Positions 6,596 through 14,450 of a stretch of DNA of 31,993 nucleotides are shown here, piece by piece. Origin of the DNA: Clostridiales bacterium UBA1701 (GTDB taxonomy: Bacteria > Bacillota > Clostridia > Oscillospirales > Oscillospiraceae); assembly GCA_002320035.1 (NCBI GenBank), contig DCJL01000009.1, forward strand, positions 1-31,993. The letters are read 5' to 3'. The position numbers and the translations under genes were made by a program. The notes under the pieces are model-generated. The model was not told where the DNA came from. It was given only the letters and a program-made list of their open reading frames with translations, and ran no database searches. The number at the start of each line of letters is the position of its first letter. Positions within the stretch are counted from its first letter, which is position 1.

Positions 6596-8191
6596 TCAGC
6601 CCTTGACACCGCCGGAGGTGAGGCCGGAGGTCAGGTGCTTTTCTATGCACATGAACAGGATGACCACCGGCACCGTGGCCAGCAGGGAGGCCGCGAACAG
6701 GTACTGCCATTCGATCATATTGAAAGAGGAGAACTGCGTGATGCCCACGGTAATAGGCCTGTTTGCCGCGGTTGAGATGAGCACCGTGGAGATCGTATAC
6801 TCATTCCAGGAGTTTATAAAGACGAAGATAAGGGTGGTAACGATCCCGGGGGCGGCCATGGGCAGAAGGATATGCAGCAGGGAGCCCATGGTGGTGCAGC
6901 CGTCTATGCGGGCGGCCTGCTCCATTTCGGGAGAGATGGACACGAAGGTGCCCCGGAGCAGCCAGATGGCAAAGGCCTGGTTAAAGGCCGCGTTGATGAG
7001 CATGAGGCCCAGAATGGAGTCGTTCAGATGCAGGGCGCTCATAAGCTGGGAGATGCCGATAAGCAGAACCACGGGGGAGAACATCTGACTCATGATGACA
7101 AAGCCGAGAAAGAGCTTCTTGCCCTTGAATTTCATTCGGGCCATGGCGTAGGCTGCGGGGATGCCGCAGAGCAGGGCGATAAGCGTGGCCCCGCCGGCGA
7201 TCAAAAAGGAGTTAAGCAGATAGCGGGGGACACCTCGTGAAATGATATCCCTGAGATTGCTGAACTTCCACTCGGTGGGGAAAACGTGCAGGAAATACAT
7301 GTCGTTCGTCTCTGCGCTGGAGCGGAAAGCGGTGACCAGCATGACATAATAGGGATAGAGAATAAAAAGGCAAAGGACAATAACGAAGGCATACAGCATA
7401 CCACGGAGCAGGGAATGGGCCACAGAGCCATGCCGGAGCTGGATCGCCGCCAGAAGCATGGCGAAAATACAGGGCAGGCAGAGCCACATGGCGGCCCCGG
7501 CGCTGAAGCGCAGCCCCTTCAGGGCTCCGTTTATTTCCTCCCCGGCAATGCCGCCGAAGAGAAAGGCGTCCAGTTGGGCAAAGAACGCCTCCTTGCCCCC
7601 GGTGAGCACGCCGCCGGTGTAAAGCAGCACACGCCGGGACAGGGTGTAGGTGTTCATCATGAAGAAAACAGGAAGGAGCAGCAGCGCTGCCAGCAGAAGC
7701 CAGCAGGCCGCCGAACGGAAAGCGGCCGCCCTGCCGTCAAGGGCTTTATACGGCTCGCTCACAGTGGAGACAGAGCCAGCCAGAGCGCAGGCCAGGGCCA
7801 GCAGCAGGCACAGCAGCATGGCCAGCAGCACCCAGGAGGAGTTCAGCCCCGCGCCAAGAAAAGACCAGCCGTTTTTGGTGAAGCTGTTGTTGAGGGTAAA
7901 GGCCACAAGAGAGGTTTTCTCGCCCTTGGAGTTGGTACGCTCGGTGACGCTCTCCTCAAGGGAAACATCAAAGCCCTTCTCCCGGTATTCCTCGGCAACG
8001 GCGTTCACTTCTTCAAGGGCCTGCTGATATTTCTCGTCTCCCACGAAGGTGTTGGCGGATTTGAGGGTATAGACCCCGGCGGAGAAGCGGTATGCCGGCA
8101 GGCTCATAAACACACCCACAAGCAGCAGCGCCGCCAGCATAAGAGCCAGCGCGGCCCGGTTCTGCTTTCTGACAGCATCGGGAGTTTTCAT
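6596..8191 (-). CDS. MalG-like carbohydrate ABC transporter permease with N-terminal extension
   Basis: Inner-membrane permease of a CUT1-type sugar importer. The C-terminal half (residues about 264-531) is a normal MalG-like domain, with the EAA loop EMEQAARIDG at 422-431 for docking the ATPase. The N-terminal 255 residues are not part of that fold: a membrane segment at 12-31, a hydrophilic probably extracytoplasmic segment at 32-116, membrane segments near 118-140, 160-180 and 231-250, and a short loop region at 181-230. The usual family length is about 270-300 residues, so the protein is nearly doubled. Its ATG overlaps the stop of the upstream permease by 4 nt (ATGA), giving translational coupling. 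No ATPase gene lies beside it. Confidence 0.9.
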   Translation of the reverse strand: MKTPDAVRKQNRAALALMLAALLLVGVFMSLPAYRFSAGVYTLKSANTFVGDEKYQQALEEVNAVAEEYREKGFDVSLEESVTERTNSKGEKTSLVAFTLNNSFTKNGWSFLGAGLNSSWVLLAMLLCLLLALACALAGSVSTVSEPYKALDGRAAAFRSAACWLLLAALLLLPVFFMMNTYTLSRRVLLYTGGVLTGGKEAFFAQLDAFLFGGIAGEEINGALKGLRFSAGAAMWLCLPCIFAMLLAAIQLRHGSVAHSLLRGMLYAFVIVLCLFILYPYYVMLVTAFRSSAETNDMYFLHVFPTEWKFSNLRDIISRGVPRYLLNSFLIAGGATLIALLCGIPAAYAMARMKFKGKKLFLGFVIMSQMFSPVVLLIGISQLMSALHLNDSILGLMLINAAFNQAFAIWLLRGTFVSISPEMEQAARIDGCTTMGSLLHILLPMAAPGIVTTLIFVFINSWNEYTISTVLISTAANRPITVGITQFSSFNMIEWQYLFAASLLATVPVVILFMCIEKHLTSGLTSGGVKG

Positions 8192-9072
8192 CCGTTATCC
8201 TCCTTCCGCATGACGCCCAGCATGTATATGCCCGCGCAGAGGCAGAGCACAAGGAAACCGATCACGGACAGTGCCGTAGCCGGCCCTTTCTGCCGGTCAT
8301 AAAAATTCAGCATATAGAGATAGGTGACCAGTGTGTCCGTCTTGTTGGAGGGGGCGCCCTTGGTCATGGTGTAGATGATGGGGAAGGAGTTAAAAACATA
8401 AATAATGTTCAGCACAGTGCTTACCGTAAGAGAAGGCTTCACAAGGGGAATGGTGATATGCCACAGCCGGTTCCAGAAGCTGGCTCCGTCTATCTCCGCC
8501 GCCTCATAGAGGGAATTGTCTATGGCCTGCAGGCCCGAGAGCACGCAGAAGGTGACAAAGGGGATGGTGACAAAAATGCCCACACCGCATTCCCAGATAA
8601 ATTCAAGCTGATAGCTCATGCGCCAGTTTACGGCCTGCTTGATAATGCCCAGGTTCAGCAGGATATTGTTCAGATTGCCATATTCGTATTTGATTATGTA
8701 GTTCCAGACCGAGGCCTGAATGACAAGTGAGGTGGCCCAGGGAAAAACGACGATCGCCCGGGCGATCTTCCGGCCCCGGAACTTCTGGTTGAGCACCATT
8801 GCGATGACAAAGCCCAGTATGGTGGACAGGCCCACCACCGACACCACCCAATAGAGCGTGTTGAGCATGACCGTTTTAAAGGCAGGCAGGGAAATGGCGT
8901 CCGCAAAGTTTTTAAAACCAATGAAGCCTCCAACGAGCCCCGACTTGGAGACCTCGCTGAAAGACAGCTTAAACACGATCAGAATCGGGAACACCACAAA
9001 CACCGCCATCAGGATTAAGCTGGGCAGCAGCCAGATATACGGCTCAATTTTTTTCTCTAAGGTTCTGTTCAC
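8188..9072 (-). CDS. MalF-like carbohydrate ABC transporter permease
   Basis: A 294-residue permease, a normal length for CUT1 family partners. It has six predicted membrane helices and the coupling motif SLYEAAEIDGASFWNRLWHI near residues 195-215. It begins with a GTG codon (9070-9072) preceded by GGGTGAGG; no ATG start is better placed. It overlaps the next permease by 4 nt. It should form the heterodimeric channel with that protein and accept substrate from the lipoprotein encoded just upstream. Confidence 0.93.
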   Translation of the reverse strand: MNRTLEKKIEPYIWLLPSLILMAVFVVFPILIVFKLSFSEVSKSGLVGGFIGFKNFADAISLPAFKTVMLNTLYWVVSVVGLSTILGFVIAMVLNQKFRGRKIARAIVVFPWATSLVIQASVWNYIIKYEYGNLNNILLNLGIIKQAVNWRMSYQLEFIWECGVGIFVTIPFVTFCVLSGLQAIDNSLYEAAEIDGASFWNRLWHITIPLVKPSLTVSTVLNIIYVFNSFPIIYTMTKGAPSNKTDTLVTYLYMLNFYDRQKGPATALSVIGFLVLCLCAGIYMLGVMRKEDNG

Positions 9073-9149
9073 GCCTCACCCTTCTTTCAAAAATCCAAAA
9101 ATCTCTTGACCCAAAATTCCTTTTCAGAAAACACCGCGCCGGGCGGTAT

Positions 9150-9188
9150 TCTTTGAAAAAGAATGGGGCCGGACCTGTGTCCGGCCCC
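9150..9188 (-). terminator. Internal (attenuating) terminator between binding protein and permeases
   Basis: Ten-bp GC stem GGGGCCGGAC / GTCCGGCCCC (9165-9188) with a 4-nt loop, followed on the - strand by ATTCTTTTTC. A partial terminator here would let the binding protein be made in excess over the permeases, a common arrangement in sugar ABC operons. Confidence 0.75.
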
Positions 9189-9218
9189 CGGAAGTACTCT
9201 TTAAACAGCTGCCGCGGC

Positions 9219-10529
9219 TCAGCCTGCGATCTGGGCCTGGAGCGCGTCCAGCTGCTCCTGGACGGAGGCGCCGGTGAGCGCGGCCTGCTCGGCGGCGATG
9301 GTGCCCTGCTTCACGGCGTCCCATTCGCCCTTGGCGGTGGGATAGAACTGGCAGCTGCTCAGAACATCCAGCCATGCCTCAAAGGAGGGATCGGCGGCAA
9401 CGAGAGCCTCGACGGCGGAGTTGACGGCGGGCAGGAAGCCCTCCATGCTAACCCAGCCAACATAGTTCTCGGGATCGTAGAAGAAGGTAAGGAACTTGCC
9501 AATGGCCTCGTCACGAGCGGCCTGATCGGGAGCAGCCTCGTCCTTAAAGGCCATGATTCGGTCCATAACGCCCACGGAGGAGCTGGTCTTGCCCTCGTTG
9601 GCAGGGATGGCAGTGGTAGCCATGTTCACGGTGGAGCCCTTATCGGCGCAGTAGGTGGGCATGGAGTTGGGGGCTATGCACATGGCGAGCTTGCCGGCGG
9701 CAAACATGTCCTGCAGGTCGTAGCGGGTCTGGGTGGCGGGGTTGGGGTTGGTGTAGCCCTTGTTCACAAGGCCGATCGCGTACTCGATGGCCTCAACGTT
9801 CTCGGCGCTGTTGAGCGCCCAGTTGCCCTCGGCGTCAACAAAGCCGCCGCCGTTGCCCCAGGTGTAGTAAGCGAAAGCCGCCTGGCCTTCGTCGGTGGTC
9901 ATATCAATGCCCCAGGGGTAAACCTCGCCGTCGTAGAAATCAACGATGGCCTGGGCCGCGTCCTCAAGTTCCGCCCAGGTGGCGGGAGGCTCTATGCCCA
10001 CTTCCTCAAACATGTCCACATTGTAGTACAGCGCGCGGGCAGAGGCCAGGTCGGGAACGGCCCAGACGGTGCCGTCAATAACGGACTGCTCAATGAAGGA
10101 GGGGAAGAAATCGTTGTAAAGCTCTTCGGGGCAGTACTGGGAGACCGGCTCCAGAAGGCCCTCGTTGGCATAGTTTGCGAACACGTCAATGTTCAGAATA
10201 TCGGGAGCCTGGCCGGAGGCGATGCGGGTATCCACAACAGTGTAAACGTCGTTCCAGGAGACGACCTCAAGGTTCAGCTTGACGCCGGGATTGGCGGCTT
10301 CAAACTTATCTACAAAGTTGGTGCCGTCCATGCCGGAGCCCAGGAACCACTCCTGGGTGTTGGGGCCGTACTGGCAGATGATAACGTCCAGAGTGATCTC
10401 GTCTCCGGCGGGGGCCTCCGCGCTCTCCTCCGCGGGGGCCTCAGAGGCCGCAGGCGCGGCGGTCTGGCCGCAGGCGCAGAGAGCAAAGACCATTGCCAGC
10501 GTGAGAAGCAGTGCAAGAATCTTTTTCAT
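9219..10529 (-). CDS. Extracellular sugar-binding lipoprotein (ABC family 1 solute-binding protein)
   Basis: A 436-residue secreted binding protein. A short signal peptide with K2-K3, a hydrophobic core and the lipobox LCAC (lipidated C20) is followed by an Ala/Pro/Glu-rich linker and then the binding domain starting near residue 44 (ITLDVIICQYG). Composition and length match family-1 solute-binding proteins for oligosaccharides. AGGAG lies 8 nt before this ATG and only 2 nt before an ATG at 10535, hence the chosen start. The gene leads the transporter operon and has a structured 5' leader of about 160 nt. The sugar is unknown. Confidence 0.92.
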   Translation of the reverse strand: MKKILALLLTLAMVFALCACGQTAAPAASEAPAEESAEAPAGDEITLDVIICQYGPNTQEWFLGSGMDGTNFVDKFEAANPGVKLNLEVVSWNDVYTVVDTRIASGQAPDILNIDVFANYANEGLLEPVSQYCPEELYNDFFPSFIEQSVIDGTVWAVPDLASARALYYNVDMFEEVGIEPPATWAELEDAAQAIVDFYDGEVYPWGIDMTTDEGQAAFAYYTWGNGGGFVDAEGNWALNSAENVEAIEYAIGLVNKGYTNPNPATQTRYDLQDMFAAGKLAMCIAPNSMPTYCADKGSTVNMATTAIPANEGKTSSSVGVMDRIMAFKDEAAPDQAARDEAIGKFLTFFYDPENYVGWVSMEGFLPAVNSAVEALVAADPSFEAWLDVLSSCQFYPTAKGEWDAVKQGTIAAEQAALTGASVQEQLDALQAQIAG

Positions 10530-10593
10530 TTTCATTTCTCCTTAATAAAAATTATATCCGAAAAGCGTTTCCGCCTTCCTTCTCTGTTAAAGC

Positions 10594-10644
10594 TTCCTTT
10601 TGCCAGGATTGTAAATCCTGGCAAAAGGAAAGGCGCCTTTCCTT
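10594..10644 (-). promoter_or_regulatory. Mutually exclusive hairpins in the leader of the sugar transporter operon
   Basis: A 17-bp perfect stem with a 3-nt loop (10594-10610 with 10614-10630) overlaps a 20-nt palindrome (10625-10644). The 3' side of one can instead pair in the other, through GGCAA / TTGCC arms at 10620-10648. Both lie in the 5' untranslated region of the binding-protein mRNA. Confidence 0.55.
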
Positions 10645-10699
10645 GCCCTTTATATAGGGCGGCGAAGCAATTTACACAAAAAGCCTTACCACACGCTTG

Positions 10700-10705
10700 A
10701 TTATA
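10700..10705 (-). promoter_or_regulatory. Candidate -10 box of the sugar transporter operon
   Basis: TATAAT on the - strand, without a recognisable TTGACA-like -35 at 16-18 nt. This fits an activator-dependent promoter, with the adjacent PocR-AraC regulator the likely activator. The rest of the 10536-10840 gap holds the leader hairpins and no gene. Confidence 0.5.
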
Positions 10706-10840
10706 CTTGGTGTTTTTTGTTTGTTATAGTGAAATTTTTTCGCTTTTTAGAAATATAATCCTGTTACCGAAAAATCACACTGTTTTATCCTCTTTTCCCA
10801 TTTACGACAAGCCAAAAAGGACAGGATTTTCCCGCTGCTT

Positions 10841-11680
10841 TCAGCTTCGGTTCGTTTTTCTGTACGCGCTGGGGGTTATTCCGGTGACGGATTTGAATAT
10901 TTTGGTAAAATAATTATAATCGCTGAAGCCCACGCTCTCCGCCACTGAGGACACGGGCTCATCGCTTTTCAGCAGGAGGGATTTGGCGGCGTTCACCCGC
11001 CGCTGGGCGATGAGCCAGGTGAGAGTCCGGCCGCCGGAGAGCTTTTTGGAGAGGGTGCAGAGCTTTGTGGTGCCCATATGCAGGTCTGCGGAGATCCGCT
11101 TCAGGGAAAGATTCTCCATATAATGCCTGTCCAGATACATCTCCAGCTTCTGCAGATCGGAATACTCCGCCGAGCGGATGATTCCCTCCTGCTGTATGTA
11201 TTGGGCCAGGGCCTCAAGAATTTCCGCGTAGGCCGCCATCTCCCGGGGAGAAAAGCGCCGCAGGCGCAGGAAAGCCTCCTTAAGCTCCGCCAGATCCCCC
11301 TGATACCAGCCCAGCTCCTTTTCCGCGTTTTCCCACTGCTGCTTCACAGAAGAATCGTCCAAAAGCTGGCCGAAAACCAGATAGGCGATGGGCGTGCCGC
11401 TTTCAAAGACGGGAAGGACCGTCTCGCAGGCGCCGGCGTGGCAGCGATAGCTGTAAGCATTGCGGGCGGTGAGGCATTTTTCAACGGCCCGGGCGTCACA
11501 GGCCTCGCAGCGGGCGTGCCCCTCGGGACTGGCGTTAATCAGGCGGCAGAAGTCGCTATGCCCGCCGCTGAGCTGAATATCCTTTCCCGCAGCGTCAAAG
11601 GTATTGGTCCTGATTCCTGTAAACGTCTGTAGGTTCGCTATCAGGCGCGTGAGCTTATCGGTATTAAACAGCACATTCAT
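10841..11680 (-). CDS. AraC family regulator with PocR ligand-binding domain
   Basis: A 279-residue regulator. Residues 1-165 form a PocR-type sensory domain with its typical cysteine/histidine set (C45, C58, C61, C69, C80, H81, C85) and PVF.SGTPIAYLVFGQL block. Residues 180-279 carry the AraC double helix-turn-helix, ending GFSDYNYFTKIFKSVTGITPSAYR. PocR was first defined in the propanediol/cobalamin regulator, but the domain is used for many small-molecule signals. AAGGGGG precedes the ATG. The gene lies between the kinases and the transporter on the same strand and has its own promoter, so it most likely activates the transporter operon. Confidence 0.93.
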   Translation of the reverse strand: MNVLFNTDKLTRLIANLQTFTGIRTNTFDAAGKDIQLSGGHSDFCRLINASPEGHARCEACDARAVEKCLTARNAYSYRCHAGACETVLPVFESGTPIAYLVFGQLLDDSSVKQQWENAEKELGWYQGDLAELKEAFLRLRRFSPREMAAYAEILEALAQYIQQEGIIRSAEYSDLQKLEMYLDRHYMENLSLKRISADLHMGTTKLCTLSKKLSGGRTLTWLIAQRRVNAAKSLLLKSDEPVSSVAESVGFSDYNYFTKIFKSVTGITPSAYRKTNRS

Positions 11681-11718
11681 GGGCGGGCCCCCTTCTGAAA
11701 TATCGTTCTTAGAAGAAT

Positions 11719-11747
11719 ATTATATCACAATATTCCGCTTATGTCAG
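11719..11747 (-). promoter_or_regulatory. Promoter of the PocR-AraC gene
   Basis: CTGACA (11742-11747), 17-nt spacer, TATAAT (11719-11724) on the - strand. The -35 box overlaps the stop codon of the kinase gene. A 7-bp inverted repeat GAATATT-N7-AATATTC (11715-11735) spans the -10 region and could be an operator. Confidence 0.75.
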
Positions 11748-13120
11748 CCCATTTCCGGCAAACTTGCCGCCGCCACGGACTGCCCAACCCGGCGGGATTT
11801 CTCATCAGGCAGCGTTGGCTTTATTTTTTCAGCGTACTCCGGGTATTCGTCCCGCAGGACCTCTCCGGCTTTCTGCAGAATAATATCCCCGCCTGTTCCG
11901 GACATGACTCTGCCAAGCAGAAGCACCCGGCCGCAGCCGTAAAACTCATGATAGAGGGCCAGGCTGTGGCCCAGATACACGCCGATCGAGCGGTATATGG
12001 CCTGCGCCCGGGGGTCCCCGGCTTCCATCAGTGCCTGAACGGCTTTGAGTTTTTTTGCAGGGGGCAGTTCTTCCTCCAGCGCTATGCCCGCCGCGGCGGC
12101 CAGCTTGATAACCCCGTCCTGGGAGAAATACTTCACTCCGCAGCCGATATCCCCGGACCACTCATCCGCCATGGCCTCCGGGCAGGCGTCCACGGGAGCA
12201 AAGGCCAGCTCGTTGAGCCAGCCGGTGACGCTGCCGTTTTCGTCCACATAGCCCACGGCCTCGCTGGTGCCCATGGCTATGCCAAGAATATTGTTCTCCC
12301 CGAGACTCATGGCCCCGGCAAGGGCGGTCACATCCCCATCGTTGCAGACGGAGACGGGTACATTTCCTATTTCCCGGGCGGCTCTGAGATAAATATCCTT
12401 CACCTTTTTGTCGAACAGTTCCGGCGGGACCTTCAAAAACAGCGAGGCAACCATGCAGCGGTTATCCACAAATATTCCCGCCGAGGAGACCCCGATGGCA
12501 TCCACCCGGGGAAGATGCTCCGCAGCCGATCTCATGGCGGAGACAATCCCCTCAAAGTGATAGTCAGGGTCCGGATTGGTCTTGGGATACCAGACGACCT
12601 CCTCGCTGTACACCGGCTCCCCGTCGATAACGGCGGAAACCTTCCTGTCGCTGCCGCCCGCGTCAAAGCCGATGCGGCAGCCTTTCAGATTGCGGCCGAT
12701 GGCCTGGGGCGCGGATTTTTCCTCCGGGATCTGATTGCAGAAGCAGACCTCAAAAGGCCGTTCATAGACTCCGGCCATAAGCTCCCTGTCAAAATCCCGG
12801 GAGCCGCCGGGGGCGTAGGCCCGGCGCAGATACGCATAGGCTTCCCTGTCGCCGCTGACCCAGATTCTGAATCCGCCCTTCATCCAGAGGAGGAATTTAA
12901 CCAGCCTGTCAATATAATAGAGGTCTGCCTCCCGGGTCTCCGGGCGGCCGTGAATAAAGGTGCTCACCGCCGCTACCTGGCCTCCGCTGCGCTCCACAGC
13001 AAGGCCGAGGGGTTTCCCGGCCCCTTTGAGATAGGCCCTGTTGAACTTCAGCAGAGGCATAAAGCCCGGATCCAGCTCGGGCTTGTTTTTAACCTGAAAT
13101 TCAATATCAAAGCGTTTCAT
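11744..13120 (-). CDS. ROK/ASKHA-fold sugar kinase-like protein
   Basis: A 458-residue protein. Residues about 148-458 have the sugar-kinase/actin fold: phosphate-1 loop RIGFDAGGSDRK (149-160), VSSAG near 211, a likely catalytic D261 in VCNDGDVTALAGA, and phosphate-2-like GIAMGTSEAVG (280-290). The zinc motif of classical ROK regulators and kinases (CxCGxxGC) is missing, and there is no DNA-binding helix-turn-helix, so it is not a NagC/XylR-type repressor. The first 145 residues are an extra domain I do not recognise. Homology begins at the ATG at 13120, preceded by AAGGGGGG; the open frame upstream overlaps the neighbouring gene. It starts 11 nt after the NahK-like gene and is surely co-transcribed. 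Confidence 0.85.
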   Translation of the reverse strand: MKRFDIEFQVKNKPELDPGFMPLLKFNRAYLKGAGKPLGLAVERSGGQVAAVSTFIHGRPETREADLYYIDRLVKFLLWMKGGFRIWVSGDREAYAYLRRAYAPGGSRDFDRELMAGVYERPFEVCFCNQIPEEKSAPQAIGRNLKGCRIGFDAGGSDRKVSAVIDGEPVYSEEVVWYPKTNPDPDYHFEGIVSAMRSAAEHLPRVDAIGVSSAGIFVDNRCMVASLFLKVPPELFDKKVKDIYLRAAREIGNVPVSVCNDGDVTALAGAMSLGENNILGIAMGTSEAVGYVDENGSVTGWLNELAFAPVDACPEAMADEWSGDIGCGVKYFSQDGVIKLAAAAGIALEEELPPAKKLKAVQALMEAGDPRAQAIYRSIGVYLGHSLALYHEFYGCGRVLLLGRVMSGTGGDIILQKAGEVLRDEYPEYAEKIKPTLPDEKSRRVGQSVAAASLPEMG

Positions 13121-13131
13121 TAAACCCCCCC

Positions 13132-14193
13132 TTATTCTGCCGACCGGGCAATCAGCGCCCGCATCCCGTCCCACTTTTTCTCCATGTCCGCCACCAGCCT
13201 GAACTGCGTCCTGGCCCGGTCAAGATTGTGCTCCGGGCGGGCAATGGCAAAGTAGCGGTCGCCCTCCAGATAGTCCGTTAAAAAACGCAGGCCGCACTCC
13301 AGCGTCATAAGCTTCGCCCCAAGTGGAAGCGTCTCTTTCTCAAGCGCGGTCAGGCTCCGGCAGGAGTGAAGATAACCCCGGGCATACGTCTCGTAAAGGC
13401 TCATGTCAAGCCCCATTTTGTCCAGGTTCTTCTCGTCCTCGGCGGCGGTGGCCGCGCCGAAGCGGATGGAATCCCCAAAGTCATAGGCGGCAAGACCCGG
13501 CATCACCGTGTCCAGGTCTATGACGCAGAGAGCCTTTCGGGTCTTGGCGTCCAGCATGACATTGTTGAGCTTTGTATCGTTGTGGGTCACCCGCAGGGGC
13601 AGGGAGCCGTCCTCCCGCAGAGCCTGAAGCGCCCCGGCCGCGGCCTCCCGCTTAAGCGCGAAGTCGATTTCCTCCCGCACGCCGGCCGCTCTTCCCAGCG
13701 CGTCTGCCTCAAGAGCCAGATGAAATTTCCGGTATCTGTCGGGGGTGTTATGGAAATCCTTTATCGTCTCATGGAGGGTATCCGCCGGGAAATCGCTGAG
13801 CTGGTTCTGAAAACATCCGAAGGCCACGGCGCTCTCATATAGATCCTCCGGCCGCTCGGGCTGCTGGAGGCAGAGGCTGTCCTCGATGAAATCATAGACA
13901 CGCCAGCTCTCCCCCTCCCCGTCTACCCAGACCCAGGCCCCGTCCAGGGCGGGCACAAGGCGCAGGCTGCCCCGGGGTTCCTCCACCCGGGCGGCCAGAA
14001 AGCCCGTCACGGCGGCGATGTTTTCCATGAGCCCTTTTATATCCGGAAACACAAGCGAATTTATCCTCTGAAAAATATAACGCCGCCCCGCGTCCGTTTT
14101 CACAAGATAGGTGCGGTTTATATGGCCGCAGCCGTAGCGCCGGCAGGATACCGGCTTTCCGTCCAGCAGGAAATGAAATACCGCTTCTTCCAT
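13132..14193 (-). CDS. NahK-like N-acetylhexosamine/anomeric sugar kinase (APH fold)
   Basis: A 353-residue aminoglycoside-phosphotransferase-fold kinase. Nucleotide-loop region GCGHINRTYLV (21-31), Brenner motif VTHNDTKLNNVM with D206 as catalytic base and N210, metal ligands in VIDLDTV (about 226-228), and YDFGDSIR near 237-243. The overall pattern resembles bifidobacterial N-acetylhexosamine 1-kinase, which makes GlcNAc-1-P or GalNAc-1-P after phosphorolysis of mucin or milk-sugar disaccharides. No disaccharide phosphorylase is present nearby, so the substrate is inferred only by family. GAGGTGG precedes the ATG at 14193; an ATG 36 nt upstream would overlap the candidate operator. It is the first gene of a two-kinase operon. 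Confidence 0.88.
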   Translation of the reverse strand: MEEAVFHFLLDGKPVSCRRYGCGHINRTYLVKTDAGRRYIFQRINSLVFPDIKGLMENIAAVTGFLAARVEEPRGSLRLVPALDGAWVWVDGEGESWRVYDFIEDSLCLQQPERPEDLYESAVAFGCFQNQLSDFPADTLHETIKDFHNTPDRYRKFHLALEADALGRAAGVREEIDFALKREAAAGALQALREDGSLPLRVTHNDTKLNNVMLDAKTRKALCVIDLDTVMPGLAAYDFGDSIRFGAATAAEDEKNLDKMGLDMSLYETYARGYLHSCRSLTALEKETLPLGAKLMTLECGLRFLTDYLEGDRYFAIARPEHNLDRARTQFRLVADMEKKWDGMRALIARSAE

Positions 14194-14206
14194 AAATCCA
14201 CCTCTA

Positions 14207-14223
14207 TTAGTAAATTTAACTAA
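14207..14223 (-). promoter_or_regulatory. Candidate operator (near-palindrome) upstream of the kinase operon
   Basis: TTAGTTAAATTTACTAA on the - strand, a near-perfect inverted repeat resembling the TTAGTTTG-type half sites bound by ROK repressors such as XylR. It lies 13 nt upstream of the ATG and 12 nt downstream of a -10-like TAAAAT (14236-14241), a position suited to repression. No ROK repressor with a DNA-binding domain is in the window. Confidence 0.4.
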
Positions 14224-14319
14224 AATCACAGCTTCATTTTAAAGCTTTTATTCACAATTAATAGTATCTTTTTCACGGATAATAGAAAATTTTTTCGTTT
14301 TCCGGTTTAATATACAGAT

Positions 14320-14346
14320 GAAAAAAGGGCCTGCGGCAGCCTTTTC
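14320..14346 (-). terminator. Second terminator downstream of the HAD gene
   Basis: On the - strand, AAAAGG pairs with CCTTTT around a smaller CTG/CAG stem, followed by TTTTTTC. It would stop leftover readthrough from the riboflavin operon before the kinase operon promoter. Confidence 0.55.
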
Positions 14347-14395
14347 CGGAAAATCACACGGGCCTGTCCCTTTCCGGCCCCGGCATTTAACGGAC

Positions 14396-14438
14396 GGAAA
14401 AATGTGACCGCGCGGGACAAACTCCGCCCCGCGCGGTC
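14396..14438 (-). terminator. Terminator of the riboflavin operon
   Basis: Eleven-bp stem GACCGCGCGGG / CCCGCGCGGTC (14406-14438), followed on the - strand by ACATTTTTCC. It begins 12 nt past the HAD stop codon. Confidence 0.85.
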
Positions 14439-14450
14439 TCGCCTCCATAT

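Noticed and set aside
9153..10700. 515-codon open frame on the + strand
   Set aside because: Antisense to the sugar-binding lipoprotein gene and its leader; the composition is that of a shadow frame.
11744..13120. ROK-like protein as a NagC/XylR-type repressor
   Set aside because: It has no DNA-binding helix-turn-helix and no CxCGxxGC zinc motif, so a kinase-like role is more likely.
11741..13123. 460-codon open frame on the + strand
   Set aside because: Antisense to the ROK-like kinase, with no family similarity.
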